Below, piece after piece: positions 16,472 to 24,460 of a DNA stretch of 64,000 nucleotides; the stretch's first letter is position 1, and every line of letters starts with the position of its first letter. The DNA is from Bin87 sp963666865 (GTDB lineage: Bacteria > Chloroflexota > Dehalococcoidia > Lucifugimonadales > UBA3495). The notes beneath the pieces were generated by a model, which saw only the letters and a list, made by a program, of their open reading frames with translations, was not told the origin of the DNA and searched no databases. Both the position numbers and the translations under genes were made by a program. The stretch is from positions 3,162,001-3,226,000 of the forward strand of contig OY763072.1 of assembly GCA_963666865.1 (NCBI GenBank). Direction: 5' to 3'.

Positions 16472-17791
16472 TTACGCTGGTACCAGTCCGGGTTTCAGCC
16501 CCATCATTTCACGAAACTCCGGGTCAATGTCGTTCCAGTGCTCAATCAAAAGGTCAACCAGTTGGTGCCCGTTGATGAGGCCGATGCGAGGAAATGCGGG
16601 ATCAGACGCCGCATCCCACGCATCTGGATGGTAGTCAGACGTGGTAATGAAAGCGCCTTGTCCGCTCGGCGGGATGACTTTTTGCAATTTCCGCACATCT
16701 CTGGCACGGAGCTTTTTTGACTGGTAACGCTTGACCTGCACAAAGAGGTTGACAGTCGCCAAATTGGACACGTTCAGTTCGCCGGTAACATCTATGCCGC
16801 CGTCGCCGGATTTGCCTACTACTTTGCTTTCAAAGCCCAGAGCGGCGAGCAGCTGCCCCACCAGCATTTCAACATCTTCGGCACCTAGGTTTAAAATCTG
16901 CTTGAGCACCACTCTGTGGGTGTCTGTTCGAGGCGACCGCGGTTCAGTCAGAGATGGTGGCAATTCTTCGCTTTGTTCAATGGCCGTCAAGAAATCCTCT
17001 CTGTGCCTAACCGCGAATACAGTCTTCGAAGCCCGCAGTGCATATTGCAATGGCATGGAGAGACTGCCACGCCGCAATGCCTGCTTCTCCCAAACGATCT
17101 TTCGGCGCATAGGGTAAGGGCAACCGTCCGGCGCTTCCGGCTCGTAAGAGCAAGATCCCGGCTCCACTTTACCGCACCACAGCATTCCACTATCCGCCGC
17201 CGGCGTGATTATCCAATCGCCGGCATGAATATCGAGCAGAAAGCAGGACATCATTCCTACATACTGCGCGATACGAGCTTGGCTGGTTCCCGGGGGAAAC
17301 CGTGGTGCCAACTTCTCGCGAACTTCGTCGCGGTTTCTGCAGTCGCGAAAATCGGGCCAGTCCCGTGAACCGTAGCCGAAGTAACCTCCGCGCACGAAAT
17401 AATCCGTATATTGACCGCCATCCGCACGTACACACCAAACGTTGGCCATGTTGTTGGCTCCTTTCTGATCACCTGACACCATAGCATCGGCCATCGGGTT
17501 CGCCAAATCATAGAACACATCGAGTTGCGACCTATCCTCGGCTTCGGCTAGCGTCGCGATGATTTCAGCCACGCTTTCGGCATAGAGGGGACCACCCGCC
17601 TCATTCGGGACGGAAACTTCACACATCTTGCCACCTCCTTCCTTGCTGAGGATGGCGGCCCATGTCCCCCAGGGGCGCTCATCGCCCCACCCGGGGCGCT
17701 CATCGCCCCACCCGTGCGCTTCTAGGTACGCGCGTAGATTCGCAACGGTCAGGGAGTCCAGCGCCTCTTTGTCCCGAATTTGCACCTTCAT
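16472..17791 (-). CDS. Mrr-type restriction endonuclease with EVE-like reader domain
   Basis: This 439-residue protein is built of three parts. Residues 1-105 are unassigned and contain the duplicated peptide GWGDERP, caused by a 21-bp tandem duplication. Residues about 115-265 (NVWCVRADGGQYTDYFVRGG to LQYALRASKTVFAVRH) resemble a PUA/EVE-like modified-base reader. Residues about 293-439 form an Mrr_cat nuclease with Asp334 in GDGGIDVTG and Gln352-x-Lys354 in FVQVKRYQ. This layout is typical of restriction enzymes that cut modified DNA, so methylated or hydroxymethylated foreign DNA is the inferred target. Its ATG overlaps the stop of a small ORF, and upstream lie MNT and HEPN genes in the same direction. 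It is more AT-rich than core genes. Confidence 0.82.
   Translation of the reverse strand: MKVQIRDKEALDSLTVANLRAYLEAHGWGDERPGWGDERPWGTWAAILSKEGGGKMCEVSVPNEAGGPLYAESVAEIIATLAEAEDRSQLDVFYDLANPMADAMVSGDQKGANNMANVWCVRADGGQYTDYFVRGGYFGYGSRDWPDFRDCRNRDEVREKLAPRFPPGTSQARIAQYVGMMSCFLLDIHAGDWIITPAADSGMLWCGKVEPGSCSYEPEAPDGCPYPMRRKIVWEKQALRRGSLSMPLQYALRASKTVFAVRHREDFLTAIEQSEELPPSLTEPRSPRTDTHRVVLKQILNLGAEDVEMLVGQLLAALGFESKVVGKSGDGGIDVTGELNVSNLATVNLFVQVKRYQSKKLRARDVRKLQKVIPPSGQGAFITTSDYHPDAWDAASDPAFPRIGLINGHQLVDLLIEHWNDIDPEFREMMGLKPGLVPA
17672..17713. repeat. 21-bp tandem duplication inside restriction gene
   Basis: Two adjacent exact copies of a 21-bp unit (starting GGGGCGCTCATCGCCCC) lie within the N-terminal coding part of the Mrr-type gene and add seven residues in frame. 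Confidence 0.9.
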
Positions 17792-17925
17792 ATCGCAGTC
17801 CTTTTCAAAATCCCGTCCACACTGCCCCGATCCACCCTCGGTTCAAGCACCCCGCAATTCGCATGAGTCGCCACCGCGTTAATGTACGCCAGCGAAAACC
17901 TTTCCTTCCGCGTGTTCAAATCCAT
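17788..17925 (-). CDS. Short ORF resembling N terminus of a DUF4365-type protein
   Basis: The 45-codon frame reads MDLNTRKERFSLAYINAVA and then THANCGVLEPRVDRGSVDGI, which recalls the beginning of DUF4365 nuclease-like domains, where the E-x-R-x-D and SVDG elements are followed by a D-x-Q-x-K core. Here the frame stops before any such core, so it is probably a remnant. It starts 3 bases after the MNT stop, and its TGA overlaps the ATG of the restriction gene, so it may now serve translational coupling. Family assignment is tentative. Confidence 0.45.
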   Translation of the reverse strand: MDLNTRKERFSLAYINAVATHANCGVLEPRVDRGSVDGILKRTAI

Positions 17926-17928
17926 CCG

Positions 17929-18249
17929 TCAATTTACGCCTTTCGCCTTTGTGTATATTGTAATCCCGAACTCGTCGATATGCCGTTTCAGCGGCGCATA
18001 CCCGATGCTTTCGTAGGCTTGCACGTCGCACTTCTGCGGTATGTCCAGGTCTTCTAAATCCAGCACCAGCCGACCCAGGCGGTAGTGATCGGTGATGCCT
18101 TGGGTCACCAGGTCGAAATCGGAGCGTGGCGTTGACTTGCCGGTGGCCCGGGAACCGAACAGCGTTACCGCCGTCAGCTCCGGATACGCGGCGAAAACGG
18201 CGTTCAGTTTCTCCCAAGTTGAAGCGGATATATCGGGAACGCGCGTCAT
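17929..18249 (-). CDS. MNT-type nucleotidyltransferase antitoxin
   Basis: This 106-residue minimal nucleotidyltransferase has the signature GSRATGKSTPRSDFDLV with Gly32-Ser33 and the catalytic Asp44 and Asp46. In MNT/HEPN modules the enzyme typically modifies (adenylylates) and thereby silences the partner HEPN toxin. It starts inside the stop codon of the HEPN gene (ATGA overlap), as expected for such a pair. The C terminus carries DIPQKCDVQAYESI, including the third acidic residue of the fold. The length is normal for HI0073-like proteins. Confidence 0.88.
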   Translation of the reverse strand: MTRVPDISASTWEKLNAVFAAYPELTAVTLFGSRATGKSTPRSDFDLVTQGITDHYRLGRLVLDLEDLDIPQKCDVQAYESIGYAPLKRHIDEFGITIYTKAKGVN

Positions 18250-18665
18250 CCCAGCGCTTCCAGACCGAACCGTTGATAGAAGTCGCTGAGCACGGGCAGG
18301 TAACGTCTGCGGACGCTGGTCAGCACCGCCTGAAACCGGGCGAAGTCGTAGGTATGCGACATCAGGTTGCGGTCAACGAGCATATCAATCCAGACTTCGG
18401 CGTCGTCAATGAGCCTCGCGGCAAACGCCTGCTGGATGACGTTGCGCGGCGTTACTTCGGTGAAGACGATACCGCCGTACTCCAGCCGGTCCTTGAGGGT
18501 CAGCCAGGCCAGCTGAAAGGTGTACTCGAACCGTTGGATCGCTCCCTCGCGCTCCAACTCGTTCAACTCCTCAACTTCCCGCTCCAATGCCTCGCTGAGC
18601 AAGGTGTAGGCGCGCGCGAAATTGCGGAACCGATAGTGCCAGCGGATTTCCTCAGAATTCGTCAC
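18246..18665 (-). CDS. HEPN toxin / nucleotidyltransferase substrate-binding protein
   Basis: This 139-residue helical protein is of the HI0074 type. Its pattern is clear: RWHYRFRNFARAYTLLSEAL, then AIQRFEYTFQLAWLTLKDRL, then TPRNVIQQAFAARLIDDAEV. It partners the MNT gene overlapping its 3' end. Some relatives act as RNases; the RN-x4-H-like stretch RNLMSHTYDF near residue 104 fits the HEPN RxxxxH motif (R-N-L-M-S-H). The pair heads a minus-strand operon continuing into a short ORF and a restriction enzyme. Confidence 0.88.
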   Translation of the reverse strand: MTNSEEIRWHYRFRNFARAYTLLSEALEREVEELNELEREGAIQRFEYTFQLAWLTLKDRLEYGGIVFTEVTPRNVIQQAFAARLIDDAEVWIDMLVDRNLMSHTYDFARFQAVLTSVRRRYLPVLSDFYQRFGLEALG

Positions 18666-18683
18666 CGTTGTCTCGAGCCAGAC

Positions 18684-19043
18684 TTACCCTTCCGCCGGCG
18701 CGTGCTCCGCGTAGAGTTGGTCCGTTTTGGCGGCCATGATGAAGTCGTTGCGATGCAGGTTGCGGATCTTGTGGGTCCACCAGGTTACGCCGACGCGGCC
18801 CCACTCGGTGGTCAGACGGGGGTGATGGCCTTCGGACTCGGCCATTTCGCCCAGGGCGTTGGTGAACTCCAGGGCCCGCACGAAGTTCTTGAACCTGAAC
18901 TGCCGGTCCAACTTGGGTATGCCGGCTTCGTCAATCATGGCCCAGTCGTTGACCGCAGGGTGCAATTCGGCAATCTCGGCGTCGGTGACGTGGGGCGAAT
19001 CGCGGCGGCAGGCGGTGCATCGTTCGCTGTACAGTTCGGTCAT
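18684..19043 (-). CDS. phhB: 4a-hydroxytetrahydrobiopterin dehydratase (PCD)
   Basis: This 119-residue pterin-4a-carbinolamine dehydratase dehydrates the hydroxylated pterin left by aromatic amino acid hydroxylases. The signature E-G-H-H-P followed by VTWWTHKIRNLHRND and the preceding FRFKNFVRALEFTNALGEMA are characteristic. The length is normal. No hydroxylase is nearby, so in this organism it may serve another pterin, for example in molybdopterin or folate metabolism. AGGAGG precedes the start. Confidence 0.92.
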   Translation of the reverse strand: MTELYSERCTACRRDSPHVTDAEIAELHPAVNDWAMIDEAGIPKLDRQFRFKNFVRALEFTNALGEMAESEGHHPRLTTEWGRVGVTWWTHKIRNLHRNDFIMAAKTDQLYAEHAPAEG

Positions 19044-19156
19044 GGGGAAGCCTCCTGAGTTATGGCCGCGTCATCCCCTCAGCAACGGGAATCCAACGGT
19101 TACATGGCGCAATTCTAGCATAAGGCGGCGCGGCAACCGGCCTGGGCCGCCCTTGC

Positions 19157-19185
19157 TTGCCGCTCCCGTAGGCCCAATCTATAAT
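19157..19185 (+). promoter_or_regulatory. Sigma70-like promoter of ilvD
   Basis: TTGCCG at 19157-19162, a 17-base spacer, then a consensus TATAAT at 19180-19185. Transcription should start near 19192, giving a leader of about 60 nucleotides. Confidence 0.7.
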
Positions 19186-19250
19186 CAAACGACGAATTCG
19201 TGCGACTATATCCGCGTACATCGGGCACGATGCCCATTGAGGAGGCCGCT

Positions 19251-20945
19251 TTGACTACTACCACACGCAGCCCGAAGGCCCTGTTGAAGCACCGCAGCAG
19301 CGACATTACCGAAGGGCCGGAACGGGCGCCAGCCCGTTCTTATCTTCGGGCCATGGGCCTGACTGACGACGACTTGGCCAAGCCCTTCGTCGCTGTGGCC
19401 AACCTGGCCAGTGACGTTACGCCCTGCAACGTCCACCTGGACCGCTGGGCTGCCGCCGCCAAGGAGGGTATCCGCCAGAGCAACGGCACGCCTTTTCAGT
19501 TCGGCACCATCACCGTCAGCGACGGCATCTCCATGGGCACCGAGGGCATGAAAGCGTCGCTGGTGAGCCGGGAAGTCATCGCTGATTCCATTGAAACGGT
19601 GGTCTTCGGGCAGCGGATGGACGGCCTGGTTACCGTGGGGGGCTGCGACAAGAATATGCCGGGCTGCATGATGGCCATCGCTCGATTGAACATCCCCAGC
19701 GTGTTCATCTATGGCGGCAGCATCCTGCCGGGTCAGTACCGCGGCAACGACGTGAACATTCAGGATGTGTTTGAGGCGGTTGGAGCCTGGGCCGCTGGAC
19801 GCATCACCGGCGAAGAACTGACCGAACTGGAGTGCGCTGCCTGCCCCGGCGAGGGTTCATGCGGCGGCCTGTTCACCGCCAACACCATGTCCACGGCCAT
19901 CGAGATTATGGGACTGTCCCTGCCCGGCGACTCCTCGCTGACGGCGGTGGATCCCCGCAAGGCTGACGAAGCGCGTCGGGCCGGCGAGGCCGTGATGCGG
20001 ATGCTGGACGAGGGCATCCGGCCCCGGGACATCCTTACTCGGCAGGCTTTTGAGAATGCTATCACCCTAGTGGCGGCCATGGGCGGCTCCACCAACGCCG
20101 TACTGCACCTGATGGCCATTGCCCGCGAAGCCGAGGTTGACCTAACCCTGGAGGACTTCGACCGCATCAGCCGCCGCACGCCCTACATCACCGACATGAA
20201 ACCCGGCGGCCGTTATGTGATGGCCGACCTGAGCCGTTACGGCGGCGTGGCCCTCATCGGCAAGCGGCTGCTGGACGCCGGCCTGTTGCACGGCGACGCC
20301 ATGTCGGTGAACGGCAAGACGTTGGCGGAAAACCTCAACGAAACAGACACCGTGGACGACCAACCCGTCGTCTATACCATGGACGCGCCGCGCAGCCCCA
20401 CGGGCGGCCTGGCCATCCTCCGCGGCAACCTGGCCCCCGACGGCGCCGTCATCAAAGTGGCCGGTCACCAGGAGAAGGTGTACGAAGGCTCGGCCCGGGT
20501 GTTCGACCAGGAAGAGCCTGCCTTCCAGGCCATCCAGCGGGGTGAGATCAAGGATGGCGATATAGTGGTGATCCGCTACGAAGGCCCGAAGGGTGGGCCT
20601 GGGATGCGCGAGATGCTGGCCGTGACCAGCGCCCTCATCGGGCAGGGGCTCGGAGACACAGTGGCCTTGATCACCGATGGCCGGTTCTCCGGCGCGTCTC
20701 ACGGCCCGATGGTCGGGCACGTGGCGCCGGAAGCCATGGTGGGCGGCCCCATCGGTATGCTCCAGGAAGGCGACATCATCACCCTGGACATCCCCAACCG
20801 CCGCCTGGATGCCCGCATCACTGAGGAAGAGTTCACCGACCGGCGCGCCGCCTGGACGGCCATGGAACCCAAGTACACCACCGGCGTGCTGGCCAAATAC
20901 GCCAAGCTGGTGTCGTCGGCTTCGGAGGGAGCGGTTACGCGGTGA
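19251..20945 (+). CDS. ilvD: Dihydroxy-acid dehydratase
   Basis: This 564-residue iron-sulfur enzyme dehydrates 2,3-dihydroxy acids to 2-keto acids in valine, isoleucine and pantothenate synthesis. Cluster cysteines are in VTPCNVHLD, GGCDKNMPGCMMA and CPGEGSCGGLFTANTM. The C-terminal part has ALITDGRFSGASHGPMVGHV. A TTG start at 19251 is chosen because GAGGAGG ends 5 bases before it and the protein then has the usual length; the frame is open to a GTG at 19200 without a ribosome site. No other branched-chain genes adjoin it. Confidence 0.96.
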   Translation: MTTTTRSPKALLKHRSSDITEGPERAPARSYLRAMGLTDDDLAKPFVAVANLASDVTPCNVHLDRWAAAAKEGIRQSNGTPFQFGTITVSDGISMGTEGMKASLVSREVIADSIETVVFGQRMDGLVTVGGCDKNMPGCMMAIARLNIPSVFIYGGSILPGQYRGNDVNIQDVFEAVGAWAAGRITGEELTELECAACPGEGSCGGLFTANTMSTAIEIMGLSLPGDSSLTAVDPRKADEARRAGEAVMRMLDEGIRPRDILTRQAFENAITLVAAMGGSTNAVLHLMAIAREAEVDLTLEDFDRISRRTPYITDMKPGGRYVMADLSRYGGVALIGKRLLDAGLLHGDAMSVNGKTLAENLNETDTVDDQPVVYTMDAPRSPTGGLAILRGNLAPDGAVIKVAGHQEKVYEGSARVFDQEEPAFQAIQRGEIKDGDIVVIRYEGPKGGPGMREMLAVTSALIGQGLGDTVALITDGRFSGASHGPMVGHVAPEAMVGGPIGMLQEGDIITLDIPNRRLDARITEEEFTDRRAAWTAMEPKYTTGVLAKYAKLVSSASEGAVTR

Positions 20946-20988
20946 ATCGGTATCGTTCTACCTACCGATTGAAATGGGAGGTTACATC

Positions 20989-21252
20989 GTGCTGTTTGGC
21001 ATTGATTACGCCCGGCAAGCCATCTGGGAGCGACGGCAGAGGGATATAGCAAAAGCTCGTGAAGAAGGTCAGGCCCAAGGCCACGAAAAAGGGTATATCG
21101 AAGGCCTCGTGGCTGCCATTGCCGAAGCCCGCGAAAAAGGCCGACAAGAAGGTTATCAACTTGGCTACGAGGTCGGGATGTTAGAAGGCAAACGCCGAGC
21201 CGATGCTAACAAGCACAACTGGATGTTTGGAGGTCCTGATGACGACCGCTGA
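20989..21252 (+). CDS. Small coiled-coil-like hypothetical protein
   Basis: The gene encodes 87 residues, mainly charged helices with repeated Glu-Lys-Gly spacing (AKAREEGQAQGHEKGYIEGL, then AEAREKGRQEGYQLGYEVGM). The heptad-like Gly pattern suggests a flexible amphipathic helix. The start is a GTG at 20989 with GGGAGG 7 bases upstream; the open frame further upstream is the shadow of ilvD. Its 3' end overlaps the crotonase gene by 14 bases, so the two are translationally linked. Function is unknown. Confidence 0.65.
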   Translation: MLFGIDYARQAIWERRQRDIAKAREEGQAQGHEKGYIEGLVAAIAEAREKGRQEGYQLGYEVGMLEGKRRADANKHNWMFGGPDDDR

Positions 21253-22048
21253 AAACCGCGTTATGTTGGAGCGCAAGGGAACTCTGACCGTCATTCGTCT
21301 GAACCGCCCGGAGGCGCGCAACGCCCTGTCGCCGGAGATGGTGGCCGAGTTGGGTCAGGCCATCGCGTCCTGTCGCGGCGGAGACATCCGCGCGGTCTTG
21401 CTCACCGGCACGGACGGAGCTTTCTGTTCCGGCGCCGACGTGCGGGATTTCACCGCGCAACTCGAATCCGGCGGCCCGGAGGGTCTTTCCGACCACTTGC
21501 GGGAACTGGCTGATGATCTCCACCGACAGGTGGTGATGGGCATCCGCCGGCTGGATAAGCCGGTGGTGGCCGCGATCAACGGCGTGGCCGCCGGCGCGGG
21601 CTTCAGCCTGGCCCTGGCCTGCGACCTGCGGGTGGCTTCATCCGATGCCCGGTTCCTGCTGGCCTACGCCAACATCGGCTGCACCGCCGACGGCGGCTCA
21701 ACCTATATGCTGCCGCGTATCGTGGGACAGGGCCGGGCTATGGAGATCTACCTGGCCCGTCAGCCCATCGGGGCACAATACGCCCTGGAGTTGGGCTTGG
21801 TGAGCCAGGTGTTTGAGGCGTCCCATTTTGAGCGCCACGCCATGGAGACCGCGGACCGCCTCTCCCAAGGGCCGACCCGCGCCTACGGACGGGTCAAGGC
21901 CCTTTTTGACGGCAGCTGGGACTCCGATCTGGCGACGCAACTGGACGCTGAAACCGACGCCATCGCCAACATCGGCATGACCCGGGACTTCCAGGAGGGG
22001 ATACGGGCCTTCTCGCAGAAGCGGCCGGCCTGGTTCCAGGGGGTGTAG
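21239..22048 (+). CDS. Enoyl-CoA hydratase/isomerase (crotonase family)
   Basis: This 269-residue crotonase-fold enzyme acts on acyl-CoA thioesters. The oxyanion-hole elements are GAFCSGADVRDF and INGVAAGAGFSLALACDLRV. The segment NIGCTADGGSTYMLPRIVGQ has Asp at one of the usual glutamate positions, as in the PaaG isomerase branch and related enzymes, so isomerase rather than simple hydratase activity is possible. The ATG at 21239 follows GGAGG; a start 36 bases upstream in frame is weaker. Confidence 0.9.
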   Translation: MTTAENRVMLERKGTLTVIRLNRPEARNALSPEMVAELGQAIASCRGGDIRAVLLTGTDGAFCSGADVRDFTAQLESGGPEGLSDHLRELADDLHRQVVMGIRRLDKPVVAAINGVAAGAGFSLALACDLRVASSDARFLLAYANIGCTADGGSTYMLPRIVGQGRAMEIYLARQPIGAQYALELGLVSQVFEASHFERHAMETADRLSQGPTRAYGRVKALFDGSWDSDLATQLDAETDAIANIGMTRDFQEGIRAFSQKRPAWFQGV

Positions 22049-22052
22049 GCAG

Positions 22053-23003
22053 TCAGAAAATGGCTATCGGGTTCACCGGGCTGCCCGTAACGTTGCGCAG
22101 CCGCAGCGCGCCGATGGACAGCATGAACTCCCAGCGTCCGTGCCGGGCGGCGACCTCCGCCACATCCTCAAGGTTGGCGTTGTCGATCAGCCACACCCCC
22201 AGATAGACCAGGCAGGCGATGTGCAAGGGCGAGACGATGTTTTCGTACTGGTTGGGTCGAATGTCGTTTGAAGTGTCGGTCCCCAGCATAGCGATGCCAC
22301 GTTCCTTGAACCAGGGCGCACAGGCCACATGGCAGGCCACGCTGGGCTCGGTGCCCGGCACCGGCCCTTCCACCATGCGCCGGCGGTAGTTGCCCGTCCG
22401 CACCAGCAGGATGTCCCCTTCTGCCACGGTGACGCCTTGGTCCCGCTCGGCAGCATCCAGGTCTTCCGGCATCACCGGGGCGTCGGGCGTCAGCCAGTCC
22501 ACGCCGCGGACGCGGGCCACGTCCAGCAGCACGCCCCGACTCACCAGTCCCTGGGCGGTCAGATCGATGGCGTGGCTCTGCGCACCCTCCCGTGAGGTGA
22601 CCACGGCAGCCGGCACGCCGTTGTACATCAGCCCGTCGTAGGAATAGTGGGACAAGGCGTCGATGTGGGTGATGGTCTGTCCGTGGAAAACCATCCCGAT
22701 GAACTCGGCCGCGCCCCGGCGGGAATTGCGCCGCTCCAGCGGGTCGGTGTCCCGGCCTTCGCCGCTGTCCACCATGAACCGCTGCACCTGGTTGGTGATG
22801 TCGGGGGCCATTTCGGTGGTGATGGGGCGGGCGCAGCTCACCGTCTCGCCGGTCTGTACCAGGGCGGCGGCCTGGGTCCGCTTGGCGGTGGTGATCAGGT
22901 TCAGCGCGCCCAGCTGATCCTGTTGTCCCCAGCGACCCCAGTTGTTTTCATCCCGATACCACGCCAGCACTTCGGTCTCGGTGGGTACTCCTGCAAAAGC
23001 CAT
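22053..23003 (-). CDS. Cyclase family protein (kynurenine formamidase-like)
   Basis: This 316-residue metal-dependent hydrolase belongs to the cyclase/KynB superfamily. The metal site is HGQTITHIDALSHYSYDG, a variant of the H-x-G-T-H-x-D-x-x-x-H motif, supported by ARVRGVDWLTPDAPVMPEDL and WFKERGIAMLGTDTSND. It is longer than classic KynB, as in the subgroup acting on cyclic or amide substrates of unknown identity. The ATG at 23003 has GGAGGGAG just upstream and is preferred over one 12 bases earlier. It ends 5 bases from the convergent crotonase. Confidence 0.88.
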   Translation of the reverse strand: MAFAGVPTETEVLAWYRDENNWGRWGQQDQLGALNLITTAKRTQAAALVQTGETVSCARPITTEMAPDITNQVQRFMVDSGEGRDTDPLERRNSRRGAAEFIGMVFHGQTITHIDALSHYSYDGLMYNGVPAAVVTSREGAQSHAIDLTAQGLVSRGVLLDVARVRGVDWLTPDAPVMPEDLDAAERDQGVTVAEGDILLVRTGNYRRRMVEGPVPGTEPSVACHVACAPWFKERGIAMLGTDTSNDIRPNQYENIVSPLHIACLVYLGVWLIDNANLEDVAEVAARHGRWEFMLSIGALRLRNVTGSPVNPIAIF

Positions 23004-23066
23004 AACTCCCTCCATAGCAATCCGCCGGTCTGCGCCGGCCTTCCCGGCGCATTTTACACCAGAGCT

Positions 23067-24050
23067 TCAGCCTAACTTCGCCCCGATGAAATGCGGATAG
23101 CCACGCACAAAGTCTGCCGCGTCGGCGGCCCGCCGGCCCTCCAGCTGCAAGCGACGGACGGCCAGCCGGCCGCGCCCGGAACCGACGGCAATCGGCTCAT
23201 CATCGGTGGTAGTTACCATCCCGGGCTCGGCGTATCCATATGGTATCGGCGCAACGTCCAGCAGCTTGACTTCCTTGCCGTCCCACTTGGTATGCAGCCC
23301 CGGCCACGGCGCATACGCTCGTTGCTGACGGCACAGGAACTCCGCCGGCCGCGTCCAATCGGCTATCCCGTCCGCGCGTTCCAGCTTCGAGGTGTAGGTC
23401 GCCTGCTCATCGTCTTGCGGAACTGGCGCCACCGCGCCCGCAATCCAATCCGGAATTATCTCGTTCAGCAAGGCCGCGCCATCCCGGAACAGTGCGGCGG
23501 TCAGCGTTTCCGCGTCGTCCTCCGGCCCGATGGAGCGGAGGCGCTGGGCAACAATCGGACCGGTGTCCATTCCCTCATCCAGCAGCATCACCGTGACCCC
23601 GGTGGCGTCGTCGCCGGCCAGGATCGCGCCGGCCACCGGCGACGGCCCCCGGTGCCGGGGCAAAAGCGAGGGATGCAGGTTCAGGCAGCCGAACCGGGGC
23701 AAATCCAGGACTTTGGTGGGCAGAAGCCGACCGTAGGCGGCCACCACCACCAGGTCGGGCGCGTGCGCCGCCAGCCGGCTCACTGCATCCAGGTTGCGGA
23801 GGCTCGGCGGCTGCTCCACCTGAATGTCCAATTCCTGCGCCCGCTGCTTGACCGGAGAGGGCGCCAGGGCTTGTCCCCGGCCCTGCCGCCGGTCCGGCGG
23901 CGTATATGCCGCGACCACCGTAAGAGCCGGGTTCTCTGCCAGCGCATCCAGCGCCGGCGCCGCGAACTGCGGCGTGCCCATGAAAACCACGCGCAAGGGG
24001 TTTTCGTGTGGGAACGATGCCAGAGAATCGGTTGGATGATGGGTTGACAA
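23067..24050 (-). CDS. fmt: Methionyl-tRNA formyltransferase
   Basis: This 327-residue enzyme formylates initiator Met-tRNA using 10-formyltetrahydrofolate. The N-terminal RVVFMGTPQFAAPALDALAE, the HPSLLPRHRGPSPVAGAILAGD block (catalytic Asn-His-Asp region) and the C-terminal oligonucleotide-binding domain (RPAEFLCRQQRAYAPWPG) are all present. The start is set at the TTG at 24050, with AGGGA upstream, giving the normal length; the frame is open to 24206 across a structured RNA locus on the other strand. It is divergent from that RNA and from rpsP. Confidence 0.94.
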   Translation of the reverse strand: MSTHHPTDSLASFPHENPLRVVFMGTPQFAAPALDALAENPALTVVAAYTPPDRRQGRGQALAPSPVKQRAQELDIQVEQPPSLRNLDAVSRLAAHAPDLVVVAAYGRLLPTKVLDLPRFGCLNLHPSLLPRHRGPSPVAGAILAGDDATGVTVMLLDEGMDTGPIVAQRLRSIGPEDDAETLTAALFRDGAALLNEIIPDWIAGAVAPVPQDDEQATYTSKLERADGIADWTRPAEFLCRQQRAYAPWPGLHTKWDGKEVKLLDVAPIPYGYAEPGMVTTTDDEPIAVGSGRGRLAVRRLQLEGRRAADAADFVRGYPHFIGAKLG

Positions 24051-24072
24051 GGAGCGTCCCTGGTTGTAAATT
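24044..24072 (+). promoter_or_regulatory. Strong sigma70-like promoter of structured RNA
   Basis: TTGACA at 24044-24049, a 17-base spacer, then TAAATT at 24067-24072. It overlaps the fmt start codon on the other strand and would start a plus-strand transcript near 24079. Confidence 0.7.
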
Positions 24073-24118
24073 GTGCTCAAGCGCTTGCGCGAAATTTTGA
24101 GAAAGGAGGTGATTGCTA

Positions 24119-24190
24119 ATGGAACATAGTTTAACATGCTGGGGCGATGGTAGGCACCAGTCTGGACACGACGGGGTGAACGCCTCTTAG
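24119..24190 (+). CDS. 23-residue leader peptide ORF
   Basis: AAAGGAGGTGAT, a near-perfect Shine-Dalgarno sequence, stands 5-6 bases before an ATG that opens 23 codons ending in TAG at 24188-24190. The peptide begins MEHSLTCWGDGRHQSG and is rich in His, Gly and Asp. Codons 7-16 lie on the 5' arm of a 27-bp inverted repeat, so a translating ribosome would melt that stem. No homologue is recognised. The ORF seems designed for position-dependent ribosome occupancy rather than a product, which is inference. Confidence 0.6.
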   Translation: MEHSLTCWGDGRHQSGHDGVNAS

Positions 24191-24320
24191 CGTCATCGCT
24201 TTTCAAAAAACGGCGTTTAGCCCGTCAGTCGGGCCCAGACCAGTGTCTACCGTCGCCCCAGAGGTTCTGGGAGTTATCGGGCGACAAGCCAAAGGTCCAG
24301 TCTGGGCCCGATACCCTTTT
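24139..24320 (+). ncRNA. Structured leader RNA with competing hairpins
   Basis: A 27-base arm at 24139-24165 pairs with 24235-24261 with four mismatches. Inside are AACGCC/GGCGTT (24179-24184 with 24212-24217), AGCG-TCAT-CGCT (24189-24200) and GCCCG-TCAGT-CGGGC (24220-24234). A terminator-like stem (24275-24282 with 24306-24313) follows, then CCCTTTT. Bases 24229-24240 can instead pair perfectly over 12 bases with 24300-24311, which would break both the long stem and the terminator. This is the layout of a leader-peptide attenuator. No Rfam family is recognised by eye. Confidence 0.6.
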
Positions 24321-24328
24321 AATTCCCT

Positions 24329-24397
24329 GTCATCCTGAGCGCACCCGTCATTCCGGCGAAAGAACATCACCCCGCACTTGATACGGGGCCGGAACTC
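24329..24397. repeat. CCGGAATGACGG-type repeat
   Basis: CATCCTGAGC, CGTCATTCCGGCGAAAG, ACTTGATACGGGGCCGGAAC follow one another as in the 4761 copy. It lies between the structured RNA and the rpsP promoter. Confidence 0.7.
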
Positions 24398-24460
24398 AGA
24401 AAACCCGGGCGGCAAGCGCGTGCAGCAGAGCTTTGGGATTTCCAGAAATACGATTATAGT

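Noticed and set aside
17876..17930. Possible tRNA around GTTCAAATCC
   Set aside because: No acceptor, D or anticodon stems can be formed; the bases are explained by a short ORF on the minus strand.
24139..24320. tmRNA, RNase P RNA, SRP RNA or 6S RNA
   Set aside because: None of the conserved core sequences of these RNAs is present, and the stem order does not match.
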